64,000 bases of DNA from Catellatospora methionotrophica. GTDB lineage: Bacteria; Actinomycetota; Actinomycetes; Mycobacteriales; Micromonosporaceae. Both the position numbers and the translations under genes were made by a program. This document shows, one piece after another, positions 1 through 8,184 of this stretch (positions are counted from its first letter, which is position 1; each line of letters begins with the position of its first letter). The stretch spans positions 1 through 64,000 of the forward strand of contig NZ_JAAOTJ010000026.1 of the NCBI RefSeq assembly GCF_011297335.1, given 5' to 3'. Below the pieces are notes generated by a model, which was not told where the DNA came from, did no database searches, and saw only the letters and a program-made list of their open reading frames with translations.

Positions 1-33
<33 letters not shown>

Positions 34-40
34 GGGGGGG

Positions 41-1618
41 TTAGCGGGTGAAGCCTGCGGTGATGCGGGTGAACTCCCAGTCGGGCTGGGCGATGCCGCT
101 GCAGTTGGAGACCACGCCGCCGCCGGCGCAGCCGCGGTCGCGGTTGACCGCCCAGAAGGACAGGCGGGCGATGGCGTTGGCGTTGGCCCAGTCGCGGATC
201 TGGGTCCAGGTCGCGGTGCTGGTCAGCTCCTGCTGGTCGGACAGGCCGTTCATGCCGGAGATGCCCAGGTGGGAGTACGCCGTGGCGTCGCTCCAGCCGA
301 ACGCCGTCTTCAGCGCGTTCTTCAGGCCGACCGCCGAGTTGACGGTGTTCTGGTACATGTTCGCGCCGCCGCCGAAGTCGAACGGCATGATCGTGAAGAT
401 GTCGATGTTCGCGCCGAGCGCCGCCGCCTGGTTGATCAGGCGGGTGCCCCACCAGCTCGGGCCGGTGGTCGTGGTGCCGAGCGTGATGATCGTCTTGATG
501 CCGGGGTTGTTCTGCTTGATGATCTTCAGCGCGCCCAGGATGCGGTCCTGCACGACCTCGTTCTCGAACTCGTCGGTGTTCTCGATGTCGACGTCGATCG
601 CCTTGAGGTTGTACGCGTTGATGACCTGCTGGTACGCCCCCGCCAGCGCGGCCGCCGAGGAGCAGTTCGGGCCGAGCTTGTTGCCGCTGTAGCCGCCGAT
701 CGACGGCACGATCTCGCCGCCCGCGGCCCGGATCGCGTTGATGGTCGACTGGTCGGCGCCGCCGAGCAGCGGCCGGCTGCCGTCCCAGGCGGGCGTGCAG
801 CCGCCGCCGGACAGGATGAAGGCCATGGTGAACCACTTGATGCCGGTGGCGTTCATGACCGTGGCGGGCGCGGGCGGGTTGCCCCAGCCGACGTAGTAGT
901 ACGGCGCGGCGCCCTTGAAGTTCGAGGTCGGGCAGCCGGTCGTGGTCCCGGTGACGCTGTTGCTGGCCACGGACTCACCGGCGTTGTTGTACGCCTTCAC
1001 GGTGTACGTGTGCGCCGTGCAGGTGCCCAGGCCGCTGTGCGTGGCCGACGTGCCGGTGACGGTGGCGCGCACGGTGCTGCCCTCGTACACCCGGTAGCCG
1101 GTGACCGTGCCGGTCGACGCGCCCCAGCTCAGCGAGATGCTGGTGTTGGCGACCGAGGTGACCGACGGGTTGCCCGGCTTGCCCGGCACGCCCGCGGGCG
1201 GCGGGGACGAGCTCGGCGGCGTGCCGCCACCGCAGCTCGCGCCGTTGACGGTGCAGTTGGTCGGGTTGCCCGAGCCGTTGGCGTTGAAGCCGAAGGTCGT
1301 CGACGCGCCCGCGCCCAGGGTGCCGTTCCAGCCGACGTTGGTCGCGGTGACGTGCTGGCCGGAGGTGGTCACCACGGCGTCCCAGAACACGCCCATGGTG
1401 GTGCCCGACGGCAGGTCGAACTGCACGTTCCAGCTGGTGATGGTGGACGAGGTGTTGTTGGTGACGGTGAACTTGCCCTCGTATCCGGAGCCCCAGCTGG
1501 AGACCTTGGTGAACGTCGCGGTCGCGGCGTGGGCCGGCGACGACGCGACGAGGGACAGTGCGCCGGCCAGCAGCGCCACGCCGAGCGTGGCGAGCCCGGC
1601 CCGCAGGGACCTTCTCAT
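41..1618 (-). CDS. Secreted chitinase: CBM2 - FN3 - GH18
   Basis: Extracellular chitin hydrolase of 525 residues. The start was taken at the ATG followed by RRSLRAG because AAAGGACC lies 8 bases upstream; the frame is open further upstream but without a ribosome site. Residues 1-31 are a Sec signal peptide ending AHA. Residues ~32-130 form a family 2 carbohydrate-binding module, then a Pro/Ser/Gly linker, a fibronectin type III domain (~150-230) and a GH18 barrel to the end. The catalytic block reads IDVDIE, which matches the DxDxE end of the GH18 motif; the first Asp of the full DxxDxDxE motif is Lys here. The modular order is that of secreted Streptomyces/Micromonospora chitinases. The gene is monocistronic with an unusually AT-rich promoter region. 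Confident of family; exact substrate specificity is inferred. Confidence 0.92.
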   Translation of the reverse strand: MRRSLRAGLATLGVALLAGALSLVASSPAHAATATFTKVSSWGSGYEGKFTVTNNTSSTITSWNVQFDLPSGTTMGVFWDAVVTTSGQHVTATNVGWNGTLGAGASTTFGFNANGSGNPTNCTVNGASCGGGTPPSSSPPPAGVPGKPGNPSVTSVANTSISLSWGASTGTVTGYRVYEGSTVRATVTGTSATHSGLGTCTAHTYTVKAYNNAGESVASNSVTGTTTGCPTSNFKGAAPYYYVGWGNPPAPATVMNATGIKWFTMAFILSGGGCTPAWDGSRPLLGGADQSTINAIRAAGGEIVPSIGGYSGNKLGPNCSSAAALAGAYQQVINAYNLKAIDVDIENTDEFENEVVQDRILGALKIIKQNNPGIKTIITLGTTTTGPSWWGTRLINQAAALGANIDIFTIMPFDFGGGANMYQNTVNSAVGLKNALKTAFGWSDATAYSHLGISGMNGLSDQQELTSTATWTQIRDWANANAIARLSFWAVNRDRGCAGGGVVSNCSGIAQPDWEFTRITAGFTR

Positions 1619-1726
1619 GAGGCGGTGGTCCTTTCGAGGTAGCGCGCGGCGGGCGACGGCTGCGGGGAGCACGTCGCCCGACGGCGAGCTGTGGGACGGT
1701 CGGACGCTCATGAGCTTGGATGCCAC

Positions 1727-1780
1727 ATTAAGTTAAAGACGGTTAACAGTAAAGAGTGTTGTCGATTCTGGCACGGCGGA
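1727..1780 (-). promoter_or_regulatory. AT-rich chitinase promoter region with short direct repeats
   Basis: This stretch is far more AT-rich than its surroundings. On the plus strand TAAAGA occurs at 1734-1739 and 1750-1755 (AGTTAAAGA and CAGTAAAGA), 16 bases apart, with the palindrome GTTAAC between them. Direct repeats lie upstream of many actinobacterial chitinase genes, but these do not match the known DasR or chitinase repeat sequences I can recall. Role as a regulator site is inference. Confidence 0.4.
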
Positions 1781-1809
1781 GGGGGCGCTCCACCCCGCGG
1801 AGCGCCCCC
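1781..1809. terminator. Hairpin after the SGNH hydrolase
   Basis: Perfect 11-bp arms, GGGGGCGCTCC (1781-1791) and GGAGCGCCCCC (1799-1809), with a 7-base loop. It sits 12 bases beyond the stop codon of the minus-strand SGNH gene and has no U tract, as is usual for actinobacterial terminators. Confidence 0.75.
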
Positions 1810-1821
1810 GGTCCGATCAGC

Positions 1822-2649
1822 TCACCAGTTGTGGCCGGCGGCGTACGAGATCTGGGCCAGCACCGTCTGCCCGGCCGTGTTCGGGTGGAAGTAGTCCCAG
1901 GTGCTCACCTGCGACAGCGCGAACGGGTAGTTGAACACCGCGTTGTCGTCGAAGTCGCAGTTCGCCCCGTACGCGGCACACGCCTGCGCGAGCTGGGTGT
2001 TGAAGTCCACGACACGCTGGCGCACCCGGTCGCGGCGGTCCACGTCGGCCTGCGCGGTGGAGGTCGGGTTGGCCAGCAGGGACTGGCAGATGCCGAACAG
2101 CGACCAGGTGTTGCGGGCGGACGAGGAGCCCTTGCCGACCTCCCACAGCCGCTTGACGTCCGGAATGGAGATCAGCGCGACCCGCGCGCCGGGCAGGCGG
2201 GTCTTGAGCGTGGTCAGCGCCGTGTCGATGGACGCCCGGAACGCGGTCACCGAGGTCATGCTCGACTCCGAGCCGGTGCAGGCGTCGTTCGCGCCGATCA
2301 GGATGGTCACGTAGTCGACGTTGCGGCCCGCCACGGTGTTCGCCTGGCCGGGCATGTCGGCGGCCTTCGCGCCGCTCTTGGCGTCGTTGTAGTTGCGGCC
2401 GTCGACGGCGCTGTTCTTGGCCAGGATGCGCCGGTACTGGCTGTTGACCGAGGCGTAGCTGCCGGTGCTGAACGAGCGGGCGGTGCAGTCGACGTACCAG
2501 CCGCAGGCGTTGAAGCCTCGGGTGATCGAGTCACCCATGCTGGCCATCGAGTTGGGGATGGGGCCGGTCGCGGCTGCTGCCGGGTTCGCCGACAGGACGA
2601 CCGCGGCCAGGGCGGCGGCGAGCGCGAGGGACGGACGCGCGAGACGCAT
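1822..2649 (-). CDS. Secreted SGNH/GDSL hydrolase
   Basis: Secreted esterase/lipase-like enzyme of 275 residues. The start ATG (followed by RLARPS) has GGAAGG about 9 bases upstream. Residues 1-27 form a signal peptide. SGNH blocks are visible: block I MGDSITRG with the nucleophile Ser, block III GANDAC with the Asn, and block V DYFHPN with the catalytic Asp and His. Substrate is unknown; relatives act on lipids or on acyl groups of polysaccharides. It is co-directional with the chitinase but separated from it by a terminator and a promoter region, so it is probably transcribed alone. A TTACC-N4-GGTAA inverted repeat lies about 70 bases upstream of the start. Confidence 0.9.
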   Translation of the reverse strand: MRLARPSLALAAALAAVVLSANPAAAATGPIPNSMASMGDSITRGFNACGWYVDCTARSFSTGSYASVNSQYRRILAKNSAVDGRNYNDAKSGAKAADMPGQANTVAGRNVDYVTILIGANDACTGSESSMTSVTAFRASIDTALTTLKTRLPGARVALISIPDVKRLWEVGKGSSSARNTWSLFGICQSLLANPTSTAQADVDRRDRVRQRVVDFNTQLAQACAAYGANCDFDDNAVFNYPFALSQVSTWDYFHPNTAGQTVLAQISYAAGHNW

Positions 2650-2718
2650 GGGTGCCTGCCTTCCGGGGGGTACGGAAAACGCGGATAAGGGGGTACGAAC
2701 CACCGCGCGGGCACGCGG

Positions 2719-2732
2719 TTACCGAAGGGTAA
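2719..2732. promoter_or_regulatory. Inverted repeat TTACC-N4-GGTAA
   Basis: Perfect 5-4-5 inverted repeat in the divergent region between the SGNH hydrolase and the TPR protein. The same pattern occurs in the TetR/monooxygenase intergenic region at 19155. Such short palindromes are typical of TetR-family operators; binding here is inference. Confidence 0.4.
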
Positions 2733-2863
2733 TGTCCGTGTGGCCTAGGTCACAAGACCCGGAATCCCTATTGGCCGTCCGCTTCGGACGGTGCCGCACG
2801 ACCCCGCCACCGCCGCGCCTGAAGGAACCTCAGGGCTTCACAGATGGTGCGGAAGCAGGCACG

Positions 2864-4570
2864 ATGAGTCCCATGCCTGAGGGGGGACGGCTGGCGCGTG
2901 CCCGCGAGCTGGTGAGCCGGCTCGACTTCCCGGCTGCCCAGCAACTGCTGCGTGACCAGCTCGCGCTGGCTCACCAGGATCCGCGGCACGCCGACACGGC
3001 CGAGGCCGACACCGCCGCGCTGTACGCCGGGGTGCTGCTGCACCTGGGCGAGCCGCACGCGGCGCGCAGCTGGGCGGCGTACGCCCACGCCGCCGCCCAG
3101 GCCCTGCACGGCGACCTGGACCGGCGCACCCTGCACGCGCTCGGGGTGCTGGCCGTCTGCATGCACCGCACCGGCGCGCTCGACCGCGCTGGCGACCTTT
3201 ACCGCGACCTGATCGACGACCTGTCCGCCACCGAAGGGCCCGACGCCGACCGCACGCTGTCCGCGCGGGCCGACGCGGCCGTCGTGGAACACGCGCGCGG
3301 CAGCTGCGCCGAGGGGCGCCGGCAGCTGTCGGAGGTGCTGGCGGCGCACGTGTCCCGGCACGGCCCCGGGCACCCGGTCAACCTGCGCATGACCATCCGG
3401 CTGGCGGGCATGTGGCGCGACTGCGGCGACTTCGACCAGGCCCACGACCTGCTGGCCAGAGCGCGCGAACAGGCTGCCGTGCTGCCCGCCGCCGACGACG
3501 TGCACCGGCTGCTGCAGGCCGCGGCGCAGGCTCCGGCGCGCACCGAGCACCGCTGCGGCACCGCGCCGTCCGAGGACGAGGCCGGACGCGCGCACGATCC
3601 GGGGCCGGGTGTGCTGCCGGTGCTGATCCCGCACGCCGACGACCTGATCCCCGGCCCGCACCAGCCCGCCCCGCGCACCGCCGAGCCGGGCGAGTGGCCC
3701 GACGACGAGATCTTCGAACGCTACGACGACCCGGCCCGGCAGACCCGCGCCCGGGGTGCGCGCCCGGCGGGCGCTCCGCCGCCCCGCCACGACGACACCG
3801 ACGCCCGCCTCGACGACCTGCTCGGCCAAGGTGGCTCCGGCCGGGGGCGCCGCGAGCTGAACGGGGATCCGGCCGGCGACGGACGAGCCACGCGCGACCG
3901 GACCGGGTCCGGCTCGCCCGTGCGGGAGACGGCACGCAACAGCCACGGCCGGGAACGCGACCGCGCGGCGGCAGGCCCGGAGGACACCGACCCCGGCCAG
4001 CCCGCCGGCCCGCTGTATCGCCCCGCCGGGCGGCCGTACGTGCCCGTCGACCCGGCGTATCCGATCGCGACGACACCGCCGCCGGGGCTGCTCACGCCGC
4101 CGCGTACGCCACCGGCCGCGCGGCGCAGGCGTGGCGGTGGGGCCGCGGCGCTGGCCGTGGTCGCCGCGGTGGTCGCGATCGTGGCGCTGGTGGGCACGTT
4201 CATCCTGGCCACCGGGAGCGGCCCGGATGAGGCGTCGCCGTCACCCGCCGCCTCGCCGAGCGGACCGGCCCCGTCCGCGCCGCCGCCGGTGACCGGGCTG
4301 GCCGTCGCCGACCTGGGCACCCGGCTGCGGATCACCTGGTCCTACCCCGACGGCGCGACCGCGGCGGTGGTGCTGTCGGCCGCGCCCGCCGGGCAGCCGA
4401 TGCGCGCGCTGCAGTCGCTGCCCGCCGGGACCGAGACGGTCACCCTGCCCGGCTTCGACAAGGACCGCGACTACTGCGTCACCGTCACGCTGGCCTACAG
4501 CGCCGACCGCACGGTCATGTCGCCCCCGGTGTGCACCGACCGGCGGCGGTCCCCCGCGGCCCGCCCCTGA
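2864..4570 (+). CDS. TPR-containing single-pass membrane protein with C-terminal FN3-like domain
   Basis: Protein of 568 residues, function unknown. Residues 1-200 are helical repeats of TPR type with paired short helices and conserved Ala/Leu spacing. Residues ~220-420 are Pro/Arg/Asp-rich low complexity. A transmembrane helix lies at ~425-450 and a fibronectin III-like domain at ~474-562. The predicted topology puts the TPR part in the cytoplasm and the FN3 part outside. Start: ATG at 2864 with GGAAG 8 bases upstream; a second in-frame ATG lies three codons on. Similar TPR/Pro-rich/TM proteins are common in Micromonosporaceae. Domain reading is moderate; no catalytic motif is visible. Confidence 0.75.
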   Translation: MSPMPEGGRLARARELVSRLDFPAAQQLLRDQLALAHQDPRHADTAEADTAALYAGVLLHLGEPHAARSWAAYAHAAAQALHGDLDRRTLHALGVLAVCMHRTGALDRAGDLYRDLIDDLSATEGPDADRTLSARADAAVVEHARGSCAEGRRQLSEVLAAHVSRHGPGHPVNLRMTIRLAGMWRDCGDFDQAHDLLARAREQAAVLPAADDVHRLLQAAAQAPARTEHRCGTAPSEDEAGRAHDPGPGVLPVLIPHADDLIPGPHQPAPRTAEPGEWPDDEIFERYDDPARQTRARGARPAGAPPPRHDDTDARLDDLLGQGGSGRGRRELNGDPAGDGRATRDRTGSGSPVRETARNSHGRERDRAAAGPEDTDPGQPAGPLYRPAGRPYVPVDPAYPIATTPPPGLLTPPRTPPAARRRRGGGAAALAVVAAVVAIVALVGTFILATGSGPDEASPSPAASPSGPAPSAPPPVTGLAVADLGTRLRITWSYPDGATAAVVLSAAPAGQPMRALQSLPAGTETVTLPGFDKDRDYCVTVTLAYSADRTVMSPPVCTDRRRSPAARP

Positions 4571-4590
4571 TCGCCGCCGGGCGGCCGGCG

Positions 4591-5079
4591 TCACCGTGCC
4601 GAGCGGGCCGCCGCCGTGGCGGCCAGCTCCCGCAGCCACAGGCTCTCCCGCTCGCGCCGCCGGACGGTGGCCAGCACCGCGGGCGGCAGCGGGGCGTGGC
4701 GCAGGTGCAGCGCGACCAGCTTGGCCAGCGTCATCACCGGTATGTCGTACGAGCTGTCCTCGGCGAAGGCCAGCAGCTCGGCGACGAGGTCCGGGGGCAG
4801 CTCGCCGGGCAGCAGCGGGCACAGTGCACCGATCACGCTGTCGGCGTGCCAGCCACGGTCGGCTCGCCGGAGCCGCAGCAGCGCCCGCAGCAGTGCCTGC
4901 AGGTGCGCGGGCGGCAGCCCCGCCGCCAGGTCCAGCAGCGGCCGCAACCCGTCGCCGCCCGCCGCGCCGCCCGAGCGCCGCAGCGCCACCAGCGACGACG
5001 CGGCCGCGTCGAAGTCGCCGGCGTCCGCCGACCGGGCCACCCGGTCGAGCAGTTCGGTGTGTGTCACGAGGCCGGACAT
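4591..5079 (-). CDS. Hypothetical helical protein
   Basis: A 162-residue protein, not assigned to a known family. It is rich in Leu, Ala and Arg and almost wholly helical, with an ARM/HEAT-like feel (for example LLDLAAGLPPAHLQALLRAL). It has no signal peptide or membrane segment. The ATG followed by SGLVTHTE was chosen because GGGTGGCAG precedes it; the frame stays open 26 codons upstream. It converges on the TPR gene with a 20-bp gap. Codon use is typical for the genome, so it is probably a real gene. Confidence 0.6.
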   Translation of the reverse strand: MSGLVTHTELLDRVARSADAGDFDAAASSLVALRRSGGAAGGDGLRPLLDLAAGLPPAHLQALLRALLRLRRADRGWHADSVIGALCPLLPGELPPDLVAELLAFAEDSSYDIPVMTLAKLVALHLRHAPLPPAVLATVRRRERESLWLRELAATAAARSAR

Positions 5080-5162
5080 CTGCCACCCGCCCGGGTGAGA
5101 CGGTCCACAATGGTCTGCATCGTCATGCCGCGGGAGTGTAGGCAGGGGCACCGACAAAGAAA

Positions 5163-5205
5163 GATCCGCCGGCCCGGACCGCAGGTGCGGCCGGGTCGGC
5201 GGATC
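5163..5205. terminator. Hairpin after the small ERRA protein
   Basis: Arms of about 19-20 bases (5163-5182 and 5187-5205) around a 4-base loop, with one mismatch and one bulge. The core is GATCCGCCG paired with CGGCGGATC. It lies 14 bases downstream of the minus-strand stop at 5219. Confidence 0.75.
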
Positions 5206-5218
5206 GGGTCGGCGGGGT

Positions 5219-5416
5219 TCAGCCGGCGCGGCGGTTGGCCCACAGCCGCGGGCCGTGGCCCTGGCTCGACTTGGGCGTGACGCCCTGCTTGCCGAACGCC
5301 TGCTGCTGGGTCTTCTTGCCCTTGGCCCGGCGCTCGGCGCGGTTCATGGGCTGCTGCTCGACCTCCTCGGCGGACTCGTCCGCGGCGGGGGTCTCCGAGC
5401 TGTGATCTTCACGCAT
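5219..5416 (-). CDS. Small basic conserved protein (65 aa)
   Basis: Short hydrophilic protein with an acidic N-terminal third and a basic centre (NRAERRAKGKKTQQQ). GGAGAC lies 6 bases before the ATG and a strong hairpin follows, so it is a well-formed single gene. Small proteins with an NRAERR motif occur widely in actinobacteria without known function. No domain recognised beyond this. Confidence 0.7.
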   Translation of the reverse strand: MREDHSSETPAADESAEEVEQQPMNRAERRAKGKKTQQQAFGKQGVTPKSSQGHGPRLWANRRAG

Positions 5417-5625
5417 GAATGTCTCCTACGGATGCGGGCACGCCGACGCCTGCCGGAACGGGCAGGGGCGTGGGTCAAGACGGATCAGACGGCGCGGGCC
5501 CGGAGACCGGCGCGGCACGCTCGCCGCGCTCGGAGCGCGGGCGTGGGGATCACGCTCAGATGTACATGCGCAGGAGCCTAGCAGGCCGCACGATGATCCG
5601 CATCCGCGTACACGGGAGGACACGA

Positions 5626-5659
5626 CCGTGCCCGCGCCACCATGGTGGCGCGGGCACGG
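5626..5659. terminator. 34-bp perfect palindrome after the amidase gene
   Basis: Two 17-bp arms (5626-5642 and 5643-5659) that are exact reverse complements with no intervening base; the centre is ACCATGGT. It lies 17 bases past the amidase stop on the minus strand. It would fold with a 4-base loop and act as a terminator. Confidence 0.8.
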
Positions 5660-5676
5660 TGACGAGCCGGCGTGGA

Positions 5677-6687
5677 TCAGACGCGGGTGAGCTTCACGGC
5701 GTCGGCGATGACGTAGCCCGCGCCGCCGCTCCAGCGGCTCACCCCGACGGCGTTGTAGTCGCCCCCGGCGAGGCTGAAGGTGCCCAGGTTCACCCAGACG
5801 CCACCCCTGCCCTGCTGGTTGACCACCACCGTCTGGTTGCCGCCGGTGGCGGCGACGATGTACGGCGTGGTCGCGTTGTAGCCGGTGTTGGCCGGATACC
5901 AGACCTCGACCCGGTAACTGGCCGTCGCCGGGATGTTGAACTTGTACCAGGCGGCGTCCGAGACGGCCTGCGGGTTGGCGTACCGGTAGTCCGCGCCGTA
6001 CTTCTGCGACGAGTACGTCGAGGTGCCCCAGTTGGCCGAGGCGGTGAACCGGCCGGAAGTGGTGTTGTCCACGGTCGACGTCCACGACGGCGGCGGCGTG
6101 GTGCCGTTGACCAGCTGCATGAAGTACGACCAGTTCCAGCGGTTGCCGGGGTCGGTGTGGGTCGCGCCGGGGACCTCGCTGTGGCCGATGATGTGGGCCC
6201 GGTCCCGAGGGATGCCGTACTTGCTGGTCACGCTGCGAACGATGGCCGCCGACGCCTGGTACATCGCCTCGGTGTACCAGCCGTCCTGCTCCACGTAGCC
6301 CTCGTGCTCGATCCCGATGGACTGCGTGTTGTAGGTCCAGTTGCCCGCGTGCCACGCCACGTCGGCCTCGCGCACCATCTGGGTGACCGCGCCGCCCTTG
6401 GACACCACATAGTGGGCGCTGACCTGCGCGGCCGGATTCTGGAACCAGTTGATCGCGCTCGTGTACGAGCCCTGGACCGTGTGAATGACCACGTAGTTGA
6501 TGTTGTAGTCGGACTCGCGGCTGGCGTTGGTGTAGTTACTGGTGCTCGCAGGCACCCAGGCCGCCGGGCCGTAGTCGGTGCTCGCCTGAGCAGCGGTGGG
6601 CACGGACAACAACGCGCCGAGAGTCAGCGCGACGCCGCCCGCGAACGCCGTGGCACGGCGCAGCAGAGGAGTGGCGGTAGCCACCAT
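5677..6687 (-). CDS. Secreted N-acetylmuramoyl-L-alanine amidase (Amidase_2/PGRP) with C-terminal golvesin/Xly-type domain
   Basis: Cuts the amide bond between MurNAc and the stem peptide in peptidoglycan, outside the cell. The protein has 336 residues and starts at an ATG with GGGAGG 6 bases upstream. Residues 1-35 form a signal peptide ending AQA. The Amidase_2 domain (~37-190) shows zinc ligands His in YVVIHT and His/Asp in THTDPG, plus GIEHEG and IIGHSEVPG. Residues ~205-336 resemble the golvesin/xanthan-lyase C-terminal sugar-binding-like fold (AWYKFNIPATASYRVEVWY). It could remodel the cell's own wall or attack other bacteria. The gene is monocistronic, with a perfect palindrome downstream and an AT-rich promoter region upstream. 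Confidence 0.92.
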   Translation of the reverse strand: MVATATPLLRRATAFAGGVALTLGALLSVPTAAQASTDYGPAAWVPASTSNYTNASRESDYNINYVVIHTVQGSYTSAINWFQNPAAQVSAHYVVSKGGAVTQMVREADVAWHAGNWTYNTQSIGIEHEGYVEQDGWYTEAMYQASAAIVRSVTSKYGIPRDRAHIIGHSEVPGATHTDPGNRWNWSYFMQLVNGTTPPPSWTSTVDNTTSGRFTASANWGTSTYSSQKYGADYRYANPQAVSDAAWYKFNIPATASYRVEVWYPANTGYNATTPYIVAATGGNQTVVVNQQGRGGVWVNLGTFSLAGGDYNAVGVSRWSGGAGYVIADAVKLTRV

Positions 6688-6728
6688 GCGAAACCTCCCG
6701 AAGGAAGAGGATCAGGTGGCCAAACATT

Positions 6729-6788
6729 AATGAACTTACATCAATCCCGTCGACAATCTACAAGTAACAACTCAATGAAGAAACTTAC
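6729..6788 (-). promoter_or_regulatory. AT-rich amidase upstream region with direct repeat
   Basis: The plus strand carries AATGAACTTAC (6729-6739) and AATGAAGAAACTTAC (6774-6788), a direct repeat 45 bases apart in a patch of low GC upstream of the amidase. It resembles in composition, not in exact sequence, the chitinase promoter region. A regulator site is inferred. Confidence 0.35.
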
Positions 6789-6849
6789 CTCCACGCAGCC
6801 GCTGCTCCGCCCTCACCCGCGTCCACGAGAAACCGGGGTCGCGCAGACG

Positions 6850-7566
6850 TCAGGAGGTGCGGCGGTAGAGGAGGTCGAAGATCTGGCGGCCGGCGGCCAG
6901 GCCGCGCCGCTCGAACTTGGTGACGGGGCGGTGGGCGGGGCGGGGGGCGAAGCCGTCGTGGAGGTTGGCCAGGCCGTCGGCGGCGTTCAGGACCTCGGCC
7001 ATCTGCTCGGCGTAGGCGGCCCAGTCGGTCGCGCAGTGCAGAACGCCGCCGACCGCCAGGCGGGTGCGCAGCAGGGCGACGTTGTCGGGCTGGATCAGGC
7101 GGCGCTTGTGGTGCTTCAGTTTGGGCCACGGATCGGGGAAGTACACGTGCACCGCGTCCAGGCTGCCGGGGGCGAGCATGTGCTGCAGCAGGTTCAGCGC
7201 GTCGCCCTGGGCGACCCGTACGTTGGCCAGCTCGCGCTCCTCGACGACGGCCAGCAGGTTGCCCAGGCCGGGCGGGAACACCTCGACGGCCAGGTAGTCG
7301 CGGCCGGGGTCGGCGGCGGCCATCGCGGCGGTCGCGTCGCCCATCCCGGAGCCGATCTCCAGCACCAGCGGGGCGCGGCGGCCGAACAGGGCGGTCGTGT
7401 CCAGCGGCGGGTACGGCTCGGCGATGTCGACGCCGTAGCGCGGCCACAGCCTGGTCAGCGCGTCCTCGTGGCGTGTGCTCACCCGCCCGCGACGGGGGTG
7501 GAACGTGGTGATGCGCGCCATGCGGCGCCCGTCGCCGAGAGCGTCGGCCAGGTCAGAGGTGGTCAC
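6850..7566 (-). CDS. trmB: tRNA (guanine-46-N7)-methyltransferase
   Basis: Methylates G46 in the variable loop of tRNAs using S-adenosylmethionine; cytoplasmic. The 238-residue length is normal for TrmB. SAM-binding motif I is LEIGSGMGDAT; the family blocks VHVYFPDPWPKLKHHKRR and TKFERRGLAAGR are present. A GTG at 7566 was used as start; an in-frame ATG at 7521, just before ARITTFHPRRGR, is an alternative and neither has a clear ribosome site. It lies downstream of the TM2 gene on the same strand with a hairpin between. Confidence 0.95.
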   Translation of the reverse strand: MTTSDLADALGDGRRMARITTFHPRRGRVSTRHEDALTRLWPRYGVDIAEPYPPLDTTALFGRRAPLVLEIGSGMGDATAAMAAADPGRDYLAVEVFPPGLGNLLAVVEERELANVRVAQGDALNLLQHMLAPGSLDAVHVYFPDPWPKLKHHKRRLIQPDNVALLRTRLAVGGVLHCATDWAAYAEQMAEVLNAADGLANLHDGFAPRPAHRPVTKFERRGLAAGRQIFDLLYRRTS

Positions 7567-7588
7567 AAGACAGTCAGAGTACAGCGGC

Positions 7589-7618
7589 GGCCCCCCGCGC
7601 CGTCGGGCGCGAGGGGCC
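7589..7618. terminator. Hairpin between TM2 gene and trmB
   Basis: GGCCCCCCGCGCC (7589-7601) pairs with GGCGCGAGGGGCC (7606-7618) with one mismatch. It follows the TM2-protein stop on the minus strand and should end that transcript before trmB. Confidence 0.6.
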
Positions 7619-7656
7619 GGCTGCCGCCCGCGTCACCGCGCGGGCGGGGGGTCAGC

Positions 7657-7881
7657 TCACTTGGCGAGCGCCTGGCCCTGCTTGTCCGAGAACTTGCCGA
7701 TCAGGATCATGATGAAGTCGATCAGCACCCACAGGCCCAGGCCGCCGAAGGTGACCAGCATCAGGATGCCCGTGCCGATCTTGCCGACGTAGAAGCGGTG
7801 CACGCCCAGGGCGCCGAGGAAGAAGCAGAGCAGCAGGGTGACGAGCCAGGACTTGCTGCCGGTCGCCGTCGTCGTGGTCAC
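7657..7881 (-). CDS. TM2 domain membrane protein
   Basis: Small inner-membrane protein of 74 residues. The TM2 domain has two helices joined by the short loop that carries GVHRFYVGKIGTG, then GGLGLWVLIDFIMI. The start is a GTG with AAGGAAA about 8 bases upstream; the frame is open further upstream but without a signal. TM2 proteins have no agreed function in bacteria. It is transcribed divergently from the valS leader. Confidence 0.85.
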   Translation of the reverse strand: MTTTTATGSKSWLVTLLLCFFLGALGVHRFYVGKIGTGILMLVTFGGLGLWVLIDFIMILIGKFSDKQGQALAK

Positions 7882-8092
7882 AGAGGTTTCCTTCTGGTCA
7901 GGGTGGGCCGATCGCCGAGCCGCGATCAGCGAAAACGGACCGTAACAACAGCCCCACCCGTGGACAACCGCCACAAAGACGATCCCGGGTCATCCCGACA
8001 GCCAGCGTCGACCCGCCCGGCGGTATCGATGCGACGTAGGCGCACCCGGCGGGTTACCATCGACACCACCGGACGACAACGAAGGAGGAGCC

Positions 8093-8152
8093 ATGACCCA
8101 CGCGCTCCCCATGTCGTTCGTAGTACGCGTAGCCGACTCGGGCCGCGCGTAA
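8093..8152 (+). CDS. valS leader peptide (19 aa) with three GTA valine codons
   Basis: A 19-codon open frame encoding MTHALPMSFVVRVADSGRA. It has the best ribosome site in the area (GAAGGAGGAGCC just before the ATG) and ends 84 bases before the valS start. Codons 10, 11 and 13 are all GTA, a rare valine codon in such GC-rich genomes. A translated short frame with rare codons for the cognate amino acid ahead of an aminoacyl-tRNA synthetase is the hallmark of a ribosome-mediated attenuator: low charged Val-tRNA would stall the ribosome and favour valS expression. The sequence features are seen; the regulatory role is inferred. It is not a T-box: no T-box or specifier-loop consensus was found. 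Confidence 0.7.
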   Translation: MTHALPMSFVVRVADSGRA

Positions 8153-8162
8153 TCCTTCGATC

Positions 8163-8184
8163 GCCGCGCCCCAGGGCGCGTGGC
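8163..8184 (+). promoter_or_regulatory. GC-rich hairpin between leader peptide and valS
   Basis: CGCGCCC (8165-8171) can pair with GGGCGCG (8174-8180), 10 bases after the leader stop codon. It could be the terminator or ribosome-masking arm of an attenuator. No U tract follows, so Rho-independent termination is not certain. Alternative pairing with the leader's GGCCGCGCG end (8141-8149) is possible. Confidence 0.4.
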
